A stretch of 47,929 nucleotides of DNA, taken from assembly GCF_014649855.1 (NCBI RefSeq), contig NZ_BMTV01000045.1:1-47929 (forward strand), written 5' to 3'. This DNA is from Streptomyces roseolus (GTDB taxonomy: Bacteria; Actinomycetota; Actinomycetes; Streptomycetales; Streptomycetaceae). The position numbers and the translations under genes were made by a program. The stretch's first letter is position 1. The number at the start of each line of letters is the position of its first letter. The notes beneath the pieces were generated by a model. The model had not been told where the DNA came from, did not search any database, and worked only from the letters and a program-made list of their open reading frames with translations. Positions 7,851 to 15,610 of the stretch are shown piece after piece.

Positions 7851-8855
7851 GTGCCGTACAGGATCCACTTCACCATCGACGATCTCGCCCGCACCCGGAT
7901 CGCGGCGAGAGCGAACCCCATGCTGGAACTCAGCACTGCCGTCCGGCAACTGCAATGCACTGAACATGCTGTACGCCTGCGTACCTGGCGCCGCGAGGCC
8001 GCCGACGCGTTGAATCCTCGAGCCCGCATGGTGCTGGACCTGATCCCCGCGCAGGGATGGGTACCGGGTTTCCTCGCCCCTGCCGGAACGGGCACGCCGG
8101 AGGAACTGCTCGAACAGGTCCTCGCGACGCCTCGGGCCCGGATACGGGCCGAACTCGAAGGTCTGGCCGCACACCGACGGCTGCCGAACTGGCTGCGGCA
8201 CCTGCCGCACGACCCGGAGGTACGGCGCCAGTTCGGCGCCGCCCTGTACCACACGTACGACTCCCTGTTACGGCCGTACTGGCCGCGTATCACGGCCCTC
8301 ACCGCGGCGGACAGTGCCTTACGGGCACAACAGCTGCTGTCCGGTGGGATGGAGGACGTCCTGCCCCGGCTGAATCCACGCAGAGTGCGATGGAAGTCCC
8401 CCGTGCTGGAGGTGGCCATGGCCTCCGGGCTCGACGGAGACCTGTACTTGCAGGGTCGTGGGCTGCTGCTGGTCCCGTCGGTGTTCGGGGTCGACGGCCC
8501 CGTGATCGATCCCGATGCCGAACCCCAGCCCTTCCTCACCTATCCGGTCGGCGCGGATCGTTCGCCCGTGCGCCTCCTCCACGACGTCTTGTTCGGCTGC
8601 CCGCCCACGGCCTCCCGTTCGCTGGCCGCCGTCCTCGGTCCCACCCGCGCCACCGTGCTGATGGCCGTGGCGAACCGTCCGGGCTGCTCCACCACCGAGC
8701 TGGCGGCGACCGTGGGCATCGCCGCGGCGAGCGCGAGTGAGCACGCGGCCGCCCTGCGCGGCGCCGGGCTGCTGCACACCGTCCGGCTCGGCAAGATGGT
8801 CGCGCACAACGCCACCGCCGCCGCTCACGCCCTGCTCGAAGCTTCGGGCGCCTGA
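7851..8855 (+). CDS. Winged-helix (ArsR-like) transcriptional regulator
   Basis: About 334 residues from GTG 7851 (VPYRIHFTIDDLARTRIA), which has GGGGGA 5 bp upstream. ATG 7839 is an in-frame alternative four codons earlier. The first 250 residues are an actinobacterial ligand- or partner-binding region without a recognised fold name. The C-terminal 80 residues form an ArsR-type helix-turn-helix: LAAVLGPTRATVLMAVANRPG, STTELAATVGIAAASASEHAAAL, then the wing LLHTVRLGKMVAHNAT. Proteins of this layout act as DNA-binding repressors or activators; the effector is unknown. It ends 2 bp from the stop of the convergent lipoprotein gene, leaving no terminator between them. Confidence 0.8.
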   Translation: MPYRIHFTIDDLARTRIAARANPMLELSTAVRQLQCTEHAVRLRTWRREAADALNPRARMVLDLIPAQGWVPGFLAPAGTGTPEELLEQVLATPRARIRAELEGLAAHRRLPNWLRHLPHDPEVRRQFGAALYHTYDSLLRPYWPRITALTAADSALRAQQLLSGGMEDVLPRLNPRRVRWKSPVLEVAMASGLDGDLYLQGRGLLLVPSVFGVDGPVIDPDAEPQPFLTYPVGADRSPVRLLHDVLFGCPPTASRSLAAVLGPTRATVLMAVANRPGCSTTELAATVGIAAASASEHAAALRGAGLLHTVRLGKMVAHNATAAAHALLEASGA

Positions 8856-8857
8856 GG

Positions 8858-9760
8858 TCAGCGCGTCGAACGGGCCCGCGCGACGGTGGTGAGCCACTCC
8901 TCGCTCAACGCCCGCAGCACCGCGAGATCGTGCTGCGGAAGGTGAGCGACCCTGGCGCGCCGGGCCTGGAGCAGGGCGGTGGGCAGATGGCTGCGCGCCG
9001 CGCAGAGACCGTCGGCGACCGCCAGCTCGACCTCCTTCCTCTTCAGGTCCGCCGCGTCGCCCGGTCGCCGTGCCGCGTCACGGACCGAGGCGCGGGCGGC
9101 GTCGGGATCGGCATGATGACGGCCGCTTCGCTCCATGCAGGACCGCCACGCGGCGAGGGCCGACGTGTACACCGGCTCGCGTTCGGCCCCGTTCGTCACG
9201 CGGTCGTCGAATTGCTGGGGCAGGTAGTCGAGTCGGGCCCACGCGTCGACGTCTCCGGCGAGCTTCCGGCGGCTCTGGGCGATGCAGCCGGCGGCGGGCA
9301 CGTACGCCTTCGCCTCACCCAGCAAAGGCACGGAGGTCTTGGGCGTTCCGAGGCCGAACTGCGCCTCCGTGTAACGTCGTTGCTCCTCCTGCGACAGCGC
9401 GGTCGTGGAGTGCTCCGGCTCGGCCTCCGGACTTCGCGTTCCGGCCGTGACGGCGTCCACGATGCCGTAACCGACACGTCTGCGTTCTGCCATGCCGATC
9501 ACCGCGGCCTCGTCCTCGGGGACGGGCAGCCGCACTCGGGGCGCAGCCGGCGGGGACAGACCCGCCCCGCGCAGGCAGGCCCGGTCCAGTGCGTCGACGG
9601 CCCGTTGCAGCCGTTCGGCGTCCGCCGTCCACCGGCCCGAGCGGGTCGCCAGGTCGATCATGACCGGGGTCGCCGTGAGGCCGGGCCCGGCCGGCCGCGC
9701 CTCCGCGCAGCCGGCCAGGATCAGGCAGCCGATCAGGACGCCGACCGCCCGTCGCCTCAC
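8858..9760 (-). CDS. Putative secreted lipoprotein, unknown function
   Basis: This 300-residue protein starts at GTG 9760. The start overlaps the stop of the upstream inhibitor gene by 4 bp (GTGA), which fixes the start and suggests translational coupling. The N terminus RRRAVGVLIGCLILAGCAE has a lipobox (LAGC), so it should be a lipid-anchored exported protein. The body is hydrophilic and mostly helical (DALDRACLRGAG, YLPQQFDDRVTNGAEREPVYTSALAAWRSCMERSG). Paired cysteines are spaced through the sequence and may form disulfides. It resembles a type of Streptomyces lipoprotein often found unannotated. It sits with a gene for an extracellular inhibitor-like protein. Confidence 0.75.
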   Translation of the reverse strand: MRRRAVGVLIGCLILAGCAEARPAGPGLTATPVMIDLATRSGRWTADAERLQRAVDALDRACLRGAGLSPPAAPRVRLPVPEDEAAVIGMAERRRVGYGIVDAVTAGTRSPEAEPEHSTTALSQEEQRRYTEAQFGLGTPKTSVPLLGEAKAYVPAAGCIAQSRRKLAGDVDAWARLDYLPQQFDDRVTNGAEREPVYTSALAAWRSCMERSGRHHADPDAARASVRDAARRPGDAADLKRKEVELAVADGLCAARSHLPTALLQARRARVAHLPQHDLAVLRALSEEWLTTVARARSTR

Positions 9761-10200
9761 CTGGGCGAGCACCAGTGGTTGGAGCTGATCGCGTCGTTGA
9801 AGGACGAGTCGTTCCACCCGACGGCCATGTCGTCGACCCGGTCGCCGATGCTCAGACTGTGGTACCTGCCCTGGTAGTTGGCGTCGGTCCAGAAGTAGAC
9901 CGTGCACTGCCTGCCCTGGTTCTCGACCGAGCTGATGCAGTCGTTCCAGGTTCCCGGGTAGCGGGTGCAGCCACTGCTGTTGGACAGGTTCCGGTAGTTC
10001 TGGTTGTCGCCGGAGACCTTGCCCATCGTGCCGCCGCGGTAGTTGTTGACCCAGAAGCAGGCGTAGCCGCTGTTCGCCGGGCACGCCTCGGCCTGAGCGC
10101 CTGCGCTCGCGTGGGCGGCGGGCGCGGCTCCGAAGAAGGCGAGCGCGAGGGCTGAGGCGGTTCCCAGCAGCTTCGCCGTGGTCTTCCCTGTCAGTGTCAT
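9757..10200 (-). CDS. Secreted peptidase inhibitor family I36 / crystallin-like protein
   Basis: This 147-residue protein starts at ATG 10200 and has a classical signal peptide (TTAKLLGTASALALAFFGAAP, cut near AHASA). The mature part of about 115 residues has a cysteine-rich beta/gamma-crystallin-like pattern: EACPANSGYACFWVNNYRGG, SSGCTRYPGTWNDCISSVEN, QCTVYFWTDANYQG and a final HWCSPR. This is the pattern of the I36 family, whose founder SMI inhibits metalloproteinases extracellularly. Similar Streptomyces proteins are common and most are untested, so inhibition here is an inference. It overlaps the downstream lipoprotein gene by 4 bp. Confidence 0.8.
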   Translation of the reverse strand: MTLTGKTTAKLLGTASALALAFFGAAPAAHASAGAQAEACPANSGYACFWVNNYRGGTMGKVSGDNQNYRNLSNSSGCTRYPGTWNDCISSVENQGRQCTVYFWTDANYQGRYHSLSIGDRVDDMAVGWNDSSFNDAISSNHWCSPR

Positions 10201-10765
10201 CGGGGCGGATCCCCTCTCGGTCTTCGGCGCGCTCCGCAGTGATCTCGCCGCGCGGGCGGCAAGCCCCGTTCGCACGCCGTGTCGTCGTTGGCGAGTGACA
10301 CCTTCCCGGGCCGCCGGGCACCGGGTCGATCCATTCGGCCCACCCCGAAAGGTGGGGCCGGCCACCCAGTGCGGGCGGTCCGTGCGGGGCCGGCCCCCGG
10401 ACCGGCCCCTCATGGGAACCCCTGCGCCACCGGAAGCGGACAGCCGGCGAGGACTTCGGGCAGTGGTTCGAGATGTCCGCCCTCTCGACCGCCGCGAACC
10501 GAGGCCTTGTCGGTCTCCTGCTCCGCCGCATCCGGCCCTCCCCCACGCCCTCGTGGAACGGGTGACGGCGCTGGTCTTCGCCCATGGGGGGACCGCCGGT
10601 GCAAGCTGCGGCAGTCGCGCGCCCAGCCCCGTACGGACGCGATCCGTCTCCCCCGGGCGGCCGGCCCGCCGCGTTCCCGCCGCTCCGGCGCCGGCATTCC
10701 GCCGGCCTGACAAGGTCACGTGGGGGCGGCGGCGGGAGGGAGTGGAGGAGGGTTGCGGGTGGCGG
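10201..10765. other. Intergenic region between inhibitor gene and paoC
   Basis: About 565 bp. It contains an imperfect hairpin at 10337-10359 (GGCCCACC, gaaa loop region, GGTGGGGCC) and must hold the inhibitor gene promoter and the end of the oxidoreductase operon. No protein-like frame with a start was seen. Confidence 0.4.
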
Positions 10766-12886
10766 TCAGTCCGGGCGTCCCGGCAGGTGCGGCAGCAGGC
10801 GGTCCGGGGTGAGGGGCAGGTCGCGCAGGCGGACGCCCACCGCGTGGTGCACGGCGTTCGCGAGGGCGGCCGCGGTGCCGACGATGCCGATCTCCCCGAT
10901 GCCCTTGCTGCCCATGGGGTTGAGGTGGGGGTCGTCCTCGTCCAGCCAGTGCGCTTCCAGGGACGGCACGTCGGCGTTGACGGGGACGTGGTAGGAGGCG
11001 AGGTCCCGTTCCACGAACTCCCCGTACCGGCGGTCGAGGGTGCTGCCCTCGGTCAGCGCCATGCCGATGCCCATGGTCATGCCTCCGATGAACTGGGAGC
11101 GGGCGGTACGGGGGTTGAGGATCCGGCCGGCGGCGAAGACGCCGAGCAGCCGGTTCACCCGTACCTCTCCGGTCACGGCGTCCACCTCGACCTCCGCGAA
11201 GTGGGCGCCGAAGGCGTGCCGGGCGTACGGGGACTCCTTTCCCGCCTCCTCCGCGGTGTCGGCCCGTGCGGAGAGGCCCTCGGGCGGCAGCGGGCCGGAG
11301 TGGGCGCGCAGCCGGTCGGCGAGGGCGGTGCAGGCCCGGTGGACGGCCCAGCCCCACGACGAGGTGCCGGAGGAGCCGCCCGCCAGCGGGGCGTCGGGCA
11401 GGGCGCTGCTGCCGATCTCCACCCGGACCGAGTCCAGGGGCGCCTGGAGGGCGTCGGCGGCGATCTGCGCGAGGACGGTCCGTGCCCCGGTGCCGATGTC
11501 GGTGGCGTTGAGCCGCACGACGTACGTGCCGTCGGGTGCGGCGCGGGCGGTCGCCGTCGACGGGCTGACGAGGTACGGGTAGGTGGCGGAGGCCACGCCG
11601 GTGCCGGTGAGGCGGTCGCCGGAGCGCCGCACGCCGGGGCGGGGGTCCCGGTCCTCCCAGCCGAAGAGCCGGGCGCCCTCGCGGAGGCAGCCGGCGAGGT
11701 TCCTGCTGCTGAACGGCCGGCCGCTGTCGGGCTCCCGGTCGGGGTCGTTGCGGAGGCGGAGTTCGACGGGGTCGAGGCCGGTGGCGACGGCGAGTTCGTC
11801 CATGGCGGCTTCGAGGGCGTACATGCCGGACGCCTCGCCGGGGGCGCGCATCCACGAGGGCGTCGGGACGTCCAGGGCCACCACGCGGTGCGTGGTGCGG
11901 CTGTGCGGCGAGGCGTACATGACGCGGGCGGGGACGGCGGCCTGCTCGACGAACTCCGTGACGGTGGAGGTCTGCGTGGTGACCTCGTGGGCGAGGGCCT
12001 GGATCGCTCCGTGGGCGTCCGCGCCGATGCGGACGCGCTGGACGGTGGGGGCGCGGTGGCCGACGGTGGCGGGCAGGTGGCGGCGGGGCAGGGCGAGCTT
12101 GACGGGGCGTCCGGTGTGCCGCGCCGCCATGACCGCGAGGACGACCTGGGGGCGCGGGGTGCCCTTGGAGCCGAAACCGCCGCCGACGTGCGCGGAGCCG
12201 ACCGTGATCCGCTCCCGGGGCAGGGCGAACAGGCGGGCGAGGACGTCCCGTACGGTGGTGGACCCCTGGCTCGAGTCGTGGACGGTCAGAGCGCCGTCGG
12301 TCCACCAGGCCGTGGAGGCGTGCGGTTCCATGGGGTGGTTGTGCAGGGCGGTCATGGTGTAGGTCGCGTCGACGCGGAACGCCGAGGTGGCGTACGCGGC
12401 GTCGAAGTCGCCCCGCTCGCGGACGGCGGGGTGGCCGCCGTTCACCTCCTCGGGGGTACGGAGGCGGGGGTGGCCGTCGGCCGGTCCGGCGTCGTGGTCC
12501 TCGGCGGCGTACTCGATCCGGAGGGCGTCGGCGGCCGCGCGGGCGTTCTCCGGGGTGTCGGCGACGACGAGGGCGACGTACCAGCCCCGGTGCGGGACGC
12601 GGTCGTTCTGGAGCACGGCCAGGGTCCGGTCGTCGGCCTCGGCGAGGCGGGGCGCGTTCTCGTGGCTGAGGACGGCGTGGACGCCGGGTCCGCGCAGGAT
12701 CTCGTCGGCGTGGACGGCGGTGACCCGGCCCCTGGCGATCGTGGCGGGCACGGGCACGGCGTGGAGGCAGCCGGGCGGGGTGCGCTCGGCGGCGTAGCGG
12801 GCGGTCCCGGTGACCTTGTGCCAGGCGTCGCGGCGCTCGGCGTCGGTTCCTGTGGCCGGTGCGGGAGGTGTCGGCGGGGGGCACAT
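10766..12886 (-). CDS. paoC: Molybdopterin-binding subunit of aldehyde/xanthine oxidoreductase (PaoC-type)
   Basis: This 706-residue large subunit of a xanthine oxidase family enzyme should carry the Mo cofactor and oxidise an aldehyde or N-heterocycle with water. The N-terminal hammerhead domain is seen at VTGTARYAAERTPPGCLHAVPV. Later come VGGGFGSKG (Mo cofactor binding), MEPHAS, WMRAPGEASGMYALE, and the C-terminal GSKGIGEIG containing the catalytic Glu. The length fits the PaoC/YagR branch rather than the roughly 1,300-residue fused enzymes. It is last in a three-gene operon, 13 bp after paoB. No XdhC/MocA-type maturation gene is visible beside it. The substrate is unknown. Confidence 0.88.
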   Translation of the reverse strand: MCPPPTPPAPATGTDAERRDAWHKVTGTARYAAERTPPGCLHAVPVPATIARGRVTAVHADEILRGPGVHAVLSHENAPRLAEADDRTLAVLQNDRVPHRGWYVALVVADTPENARAAADALRIEYAAEDHDAGPADGHPRLRTPEEVNGGHPAVRERGDFDAAYATSAFRVDATYTMTALHNHPMEPHASTAWWTDGALTVHDSSQGSTTVRDVLARLFALPRERITVGSAHVGGGFGSKGTPRPQVVLAVMAARHTGRPVKLALPRRHLPATVGHRAPTVQRVRIGADAHGAIQALAHEVTTQTSTVTEFVEQAAVPARVMYASPHSRTTHRVVALDVPTPSWMRAPGEASGMYALEAAMDELAVATGLDPVELRLRNDPDREPDSGRPFSSRNLAGCLREGARLFGWEDRDPRPGVRRSGDRLTGTGVASATYPYLVSPSTATARAAPDGTYVVRLNATDIGTGARTVLAQIAADALQAPLDSVRVEIGSSALPDAPLAGGSSGTSSWGWAVHRACTALADRLRAHSGPLPPEGLSARADTAEEAGKESPYARHAFGAHFAEVEVDAVTGEVRVNRLLGVFAAGRILNPRTARSQFIGGMTMGIGMALTEGSTLDRRYGEFVERDLASYHVPVNADVPSLEAHWLDEDDPHLNPMGSKGIGEIGIVGTAAALANAVHHAVGVRLRDLPLTPDRLLPHLPGRPD

Positions 12887-12899
12887 GCGGAGCGGCTCC

Positions 12900-13880
12900 T
12901 CAGCTGGCGGCGGCGAGGTCGGTGAGCACGCGGACGGCGAGGCCGCGCGCGAGCGGCACCTTGAAGCCGTTGTCGCGCAGGGGTCGGGCGGCCTCCAGTT
13001 CCGCGTCGACGGCCCGGGCGAAGGTCTCTTCGACGGCGGGCGCGCCGCGCAGGACCTCCTCGGCGGCGCGGGCGCGCCACGGCCGGTGGGCGAGTCCGCC
13101 GAAGGCGAGGGCGGCGTGCCGGACGCGGCCGTCCGCGACGTCGAGGACGGCGGCGACGGAGGCGAGGGCGAAGGCGTACGAGGCGCGGTCGCGGGCCTTG
13201 CGGTAGGCGCCGGCTCCGGCCGGCGGCGGGAGGACCACCTCGGTGATGAGCTCTCCGGGGCGGATGACGGTGTCCTGTTCCGGGTGGTCGCCCGGCAGCC
13301 GGTGGAAGTCGGTGAGGGGGACCACGCGCGGGCCGTCGGGGCCGAGCAGGTGCACCCGGGCGTCGAGGGCGGCGAGGGCGACGGCCATGTCCGACGGATG
13401 GGTGGCGACGCAGTGCGGCGAGTGGCCGAGCACGGCGAGGTCGCGGTGGACGCCGTCTCGGGCGGGGCAGCCGGTGCCCGGTTCCCTCTTGTTGCAGGGG
13501 TGGGAGACGTCCTGGAAGTACGGGCAGCGGGTGCGCTGGAGGAGGTTGCCGCCGGTGGTGGCGGCGTTGCGGAGTTGGGGGGAGGCGCCGGACAGGAGGG
13601 CCTGCGACAGGACGGGGTAGCGGGTGCGGACGAGCGGGTGGGCCGCCAGGTCGCTGTTGCGGACGGTGGCGCCGATGCCGAGGCCGCCGTCGGGCGTCTC
13701 GTCGACGGTGTCGAGCGGCAGCCGGCCGATGTCCACGAGGAGCGGCGGGTCGGCCACGCCGAGCTTCATCAGGTCCACCAGGTTGGTGCCGCCCGCGAGG
13801 TACTGGGCGCGGGGGCGGTGGGCACAGGCGGCGAGGGCCTGCTCGGTGCGCTCGGCGCGCACGTACGCGAAGGGCTTCAC
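12900..13880 (-). CDS. paoB: FAD-binding subunit of the oxidoreductase (PaoB-type)
   Basis: This 326-residue protein starts at GTG 13880, overlapping the paoA stop by 4 bp. The N-terminal FAD domain shows AQYLAGGTNLVDLMKLGV and the pyrophosphate loop NAATTGGNLLQRTRCPYF. An inserted Cys-rich segment (RCPYFQDVSHPCNKREPGTGC) matches the extra [4Fe-4S] site of E. coli PaoB, which ordinary XDH medium subunits lack. The C-terminal CO-dehydrogenase-flavoprotein-like domain follows (YRKARDRASYAFALASVAA). It passes electrons from the Fe-S subunit to FAD. The insertion is the best evidence that this is a PaoABC-like, not XdhABC-like, enzyme. Confidence 0.88.
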   Translation of the reverse strand: MKPFAYVRAERTEQALAACAHRPRAQYLAGGTNLVDLMKLGVADPPLLVDIGRLPLDTVDETPDGGLGIGATVRNSDLAAHPLVRTRYPVLSQALLSGASPQLRNAATTGGNLLQRTRCPYFQDVSHPCNKREPGTGCPARDGVHRDLAVLGHSPHCVATHPSDMAVALAALDARVHLLGPDGPRVVPLTDFHRLPGDHPEQDTVIRPGELITEVVLPPPAGAGAYRKARDRASYAFALASVAAVLDVADGRVRHAALAFGGLAHRPWRARAAEEVLRGAPAVEETFARAVDAELEAARPLRDNGFKVPLARGLAVRVLTDLAAAS

Positions 13881-14521
13881 CGGACCGTCTCCCGGTGCGC
13901 GTCGGTGACGGCGTCGACGATGTGGGGGTAGGCGCCGCAGCGGCAGAGGTTGCCGCTCATGCGCTCGCGGATCTCGTCGCGGGTGAGTTCCGCGGGGCCC
14001 CCGGCGCGGGCGGCGCGCGGTGGCGTCACGTGTGAGGGGTGTCCGGCGGCGGCCTCGGCGAGGAGGGCGACGGCGGAGCAGAGCTGTCCGGGGGTGCAGT
14101 AGCCGCATTGGAGGGCGTCGCGGGCGACGAAGGCCTCCTGGAGCGGATGGGGCCGGCCGCCCTCGGCAAGGCCCTCGACGGTGGTGACGGGCCCGTCGCA
14201 GGCGACCGCGAGGACCAGGCAGCTGTTCACGCGCCGGCCGTCGACCAGGACGGTGCAGGCCCCGCACTGCCCGTGGTCGCAGCCCTTCTTGGCGCCGGTG
14301 AGGTCCAGGTGCTCGCGCAGGGCGTCCAGGAGGGTCGTGCGGTGGTCGAGCCGGAGGTGGTGGATGCTCCCGTTGACCTGGAGGACGGTGGACGACGTGG
14401 ACTCCCCCGGCCGGTCGGGGCCGTCGTGACGGCTGTTCCCGGGGCCGTGGCCGTGACGGCGTTCGTCGCCGCGGTCGTCGTGTCCGGCCGGGTCCGGGCC
14501 GGCCGTTCCGTCGCGGTCCAC
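13877..14521 (-). CDS. paoA: [2Fe-2S] subunit of the oxidoreductase (PaoA-type), His-rich N terminus
   Basis: About 214 residues if it starts at GTG 14521 (VDRDGTAGPDP). The plant-ferredoxin domain begins near residue 45: GAKKGCDHGQCGACTVLVDG binds the first [2Fe-2S]. The second cluster uses ALQCGYCTPGQ and MSGNLCRCGAYP. The first roughly 40 residues are His/Arg/Gly/Asp-rich (GHDDRGDERRHGHGPGNSRHD) and lie where periplasmic homologues have a Tat signal. Here there is no hydrophobic core, so this is a cytoplasmic form or the start is wrong. It is first in the paoABC operon. A perfect palindrome sits about 85-100 bp upstream of the start. Confidence 0.85.
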   Translation of the reverse strand: MDRDGTAGPDPAGHDDRGDERRHGHGPGNSRHDGPDRPGESTSSTVLQVNGSIHHLRLDHRTTLLDALREHLDLTGAKKGCDHGQCGACTVLVDGRRVNSCLVLAVACDGPVTTVEGLAEGGRPHPLQEAFVARDALQCGYCTPGQLCSAVALLAEAAAGHPSHVTPPRAARAGGPAELTRDEIRERMSGNLCRCGAYPHIVDAVTDAHRETVR

Positions 14522-14603
14522 TGGGTCCGCCTTCCGTCGGTGGGTGGGAGGGGGCGCGTGCCCCGTCCCGGACTTGCCTTCCCCGCGGGTCGCGTCTGCC
14601 CCG

Positions 14604-14618
14604 CCTCCGGACCGGAGG
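14604..14618. promoter_or_regulatory. Palindrome upstream of paoA, candidate operator
   Basis: CCTCCGG-A-CCGGAGG is a perfect 7-bp palindrome around one base, about 85-100 bp upstream of the paoA start. Its size and place suit a repressor site or a small hairpin. No regulator gene is adjacent. Confidence 0.4.
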
Positions 14619-14631
14619 TCACCCGTCCGGA

Positions 14632-14655
14632 GGGCGGACGGTCGTCCGTCCGCCC
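14632..14655 (-). terminator. Hairpin after crtT
   Basis: A perfect 9-bp stem (GGGCGGACG / CGTCCGCCC) with a 6-nt loop lies about 43 bp beyond the crtT stop. It would insulate the carotenoid methyltransferase gene from paoABC, which runs in the same direction. Confidence 0.6.
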
Positions 14656-14697
14656 GGCACGCGCGTCGGTCGTCCGCCGGGACCTCATGGGCGGGGG

Positions 14698-15405
14698 TCA
14701 GCGGCGACGGGCCGTGAAGGTGTGGGTGATGCCCGTCTGCCAGCCCGGCTGGGGCAGGATCCTGACGCCGCTGAAACCCGCGCGTCGCAGCCGGTCCGCG
14801 AACCGGTCCGCCGTGTCGAAGTCGAGGACGCTGCGCCGCAGGTGGGCGTAGAGGCGCGCGTCCCCGTGGAGGCGGCCCCACGGGACCACGAGGCCGCCCA
14901 TGACGGCCGACCACACGGCCCGGTGCAGCGGGTGGCCGCCGAGGGCGTACTCGTGGACCGCCAGCCTCCCGCCCCGTCGCAACAGCCGGTGCACCACGTC
15001 GAGGACCGCGTCCGGATCCGCGACGTTGCGGAAGAGGTAGGCGGCGAACACCGCGTCGTAGGGGCCGGCCACCCCGGCCGCCGTCATGGCCTCGACCGGT
15101 GCGTGGACGAACGAGACCCCCGGCGGCCAGCTCTTGCGGCGCGCCCGTGCCAGCATCCCGGCGGAGGCGTCGACGCCCGTCACCGTCGCCGAAGGCGCCG
15201 CCGCGAGCAGTGCGCGGGTCGAGGCGCCGGTGCCGCACCCGAGGTCCAGGACCCTCGCCCCCGCCCCGCCGTCCGGCAGGCCGAGGCGGCGCGCCGAACG
15301 GCGCAGGTGCGCGTGGTACCCGGGGCTGGCGGAGGTCATGCGGTCGTACGTCCGCGACGCGTGGTCGAACGCGCCGGCGAGCTCGGCGTCACGCAACAGG
15401 GTCAC
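14698..15405 (-). CDS. crtT: SAM-dependent methyltransferase of the carotenoid cluster (CrtT-like)
   Basis: This 235-residue class I methyltransferase starts at GTG 15405 behind GGGAGGAG. Motif I is VLDLGCGTGAS (about residues 45-55), then the acidic ribose-binding position in VTGVDASAGML, then YDAVFAAYLFRNVADPD and RRGGRLAVHEYALGG. The overall sequence resembles UbiE/COQ5 enzymes. crtT genes accompany crtY and crtU in Streptomyces isorenieratene clusters. Here it lies on the other side of the cluster and is divergent from crtE. Its precise reaction in the pathway is not settled as far as I know. The name rests on context plus family. Confidence 0.72.
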   Translation of the reverse strand: MTLLRDAELAGAFDHASRTYDRMTSASPGYHAHLRRSARRLGLPDGGAGARVLDLGCGTGASTRALLAAAPSATVTGVDASAGMLARARRKSWPPGVSFVHAPVEAMTAAGVAGPYDAVFAAYLFRNVADPDAVLDVVHRLLRRGGRLAVHEYALGGHPLHRAVWSAVMGGLVVPWGRLHGDARLYAHLRRSVLDFDTADRFADRLRRAGFSGVRILPQPGWQTGITHTFTARRR

Positions 15406-15510
15406 GCGCTCTCCTCCCGTAAGGGCCGTCCTGGTCCGGAGCCATCGTCGCACCGCTCCGCGCCCTCCGCCGGGTGGGCGGGGCGGGGCGCGGGAGACGC
15501 GACGGGTCAT

Positions 15511-15560
15511 TGGGCCGGACGGCCCAAGACGCGGTGCATCCGTACCGCACGAAGGTACGG
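15511..15560 (+). promoter_or_regulatory. Two palindromes in the crtT-crtE divergent promoter region
   Basis: TGGGCC-ggac-GGCCCA (15511-15526) and CCGTACC-gcacgaa-GGTACGG (15540-15560) lie between the divergent crtT and crtE starts, 50-100 bp upstream of crtE. They look like sites for one or two dimeric regulators. Carotenoid genes in Streptomyces are often light- or sigma-factor-controlled, but no such regulator gene is in this window. Confidence 0.5.
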
Positions 15561-15610
15561 AACCACACAGACAACCGCACCCGCCGACGCCTGGCAGCAA
15601 GGGGAGCCCG

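Noticed and set aside
10178..12925. Long + strand open frame opposite paoC
   Set aside because: Low-complexity Gly/Val/Arg composition and no domain; paoC on the minus strand is clearly real.
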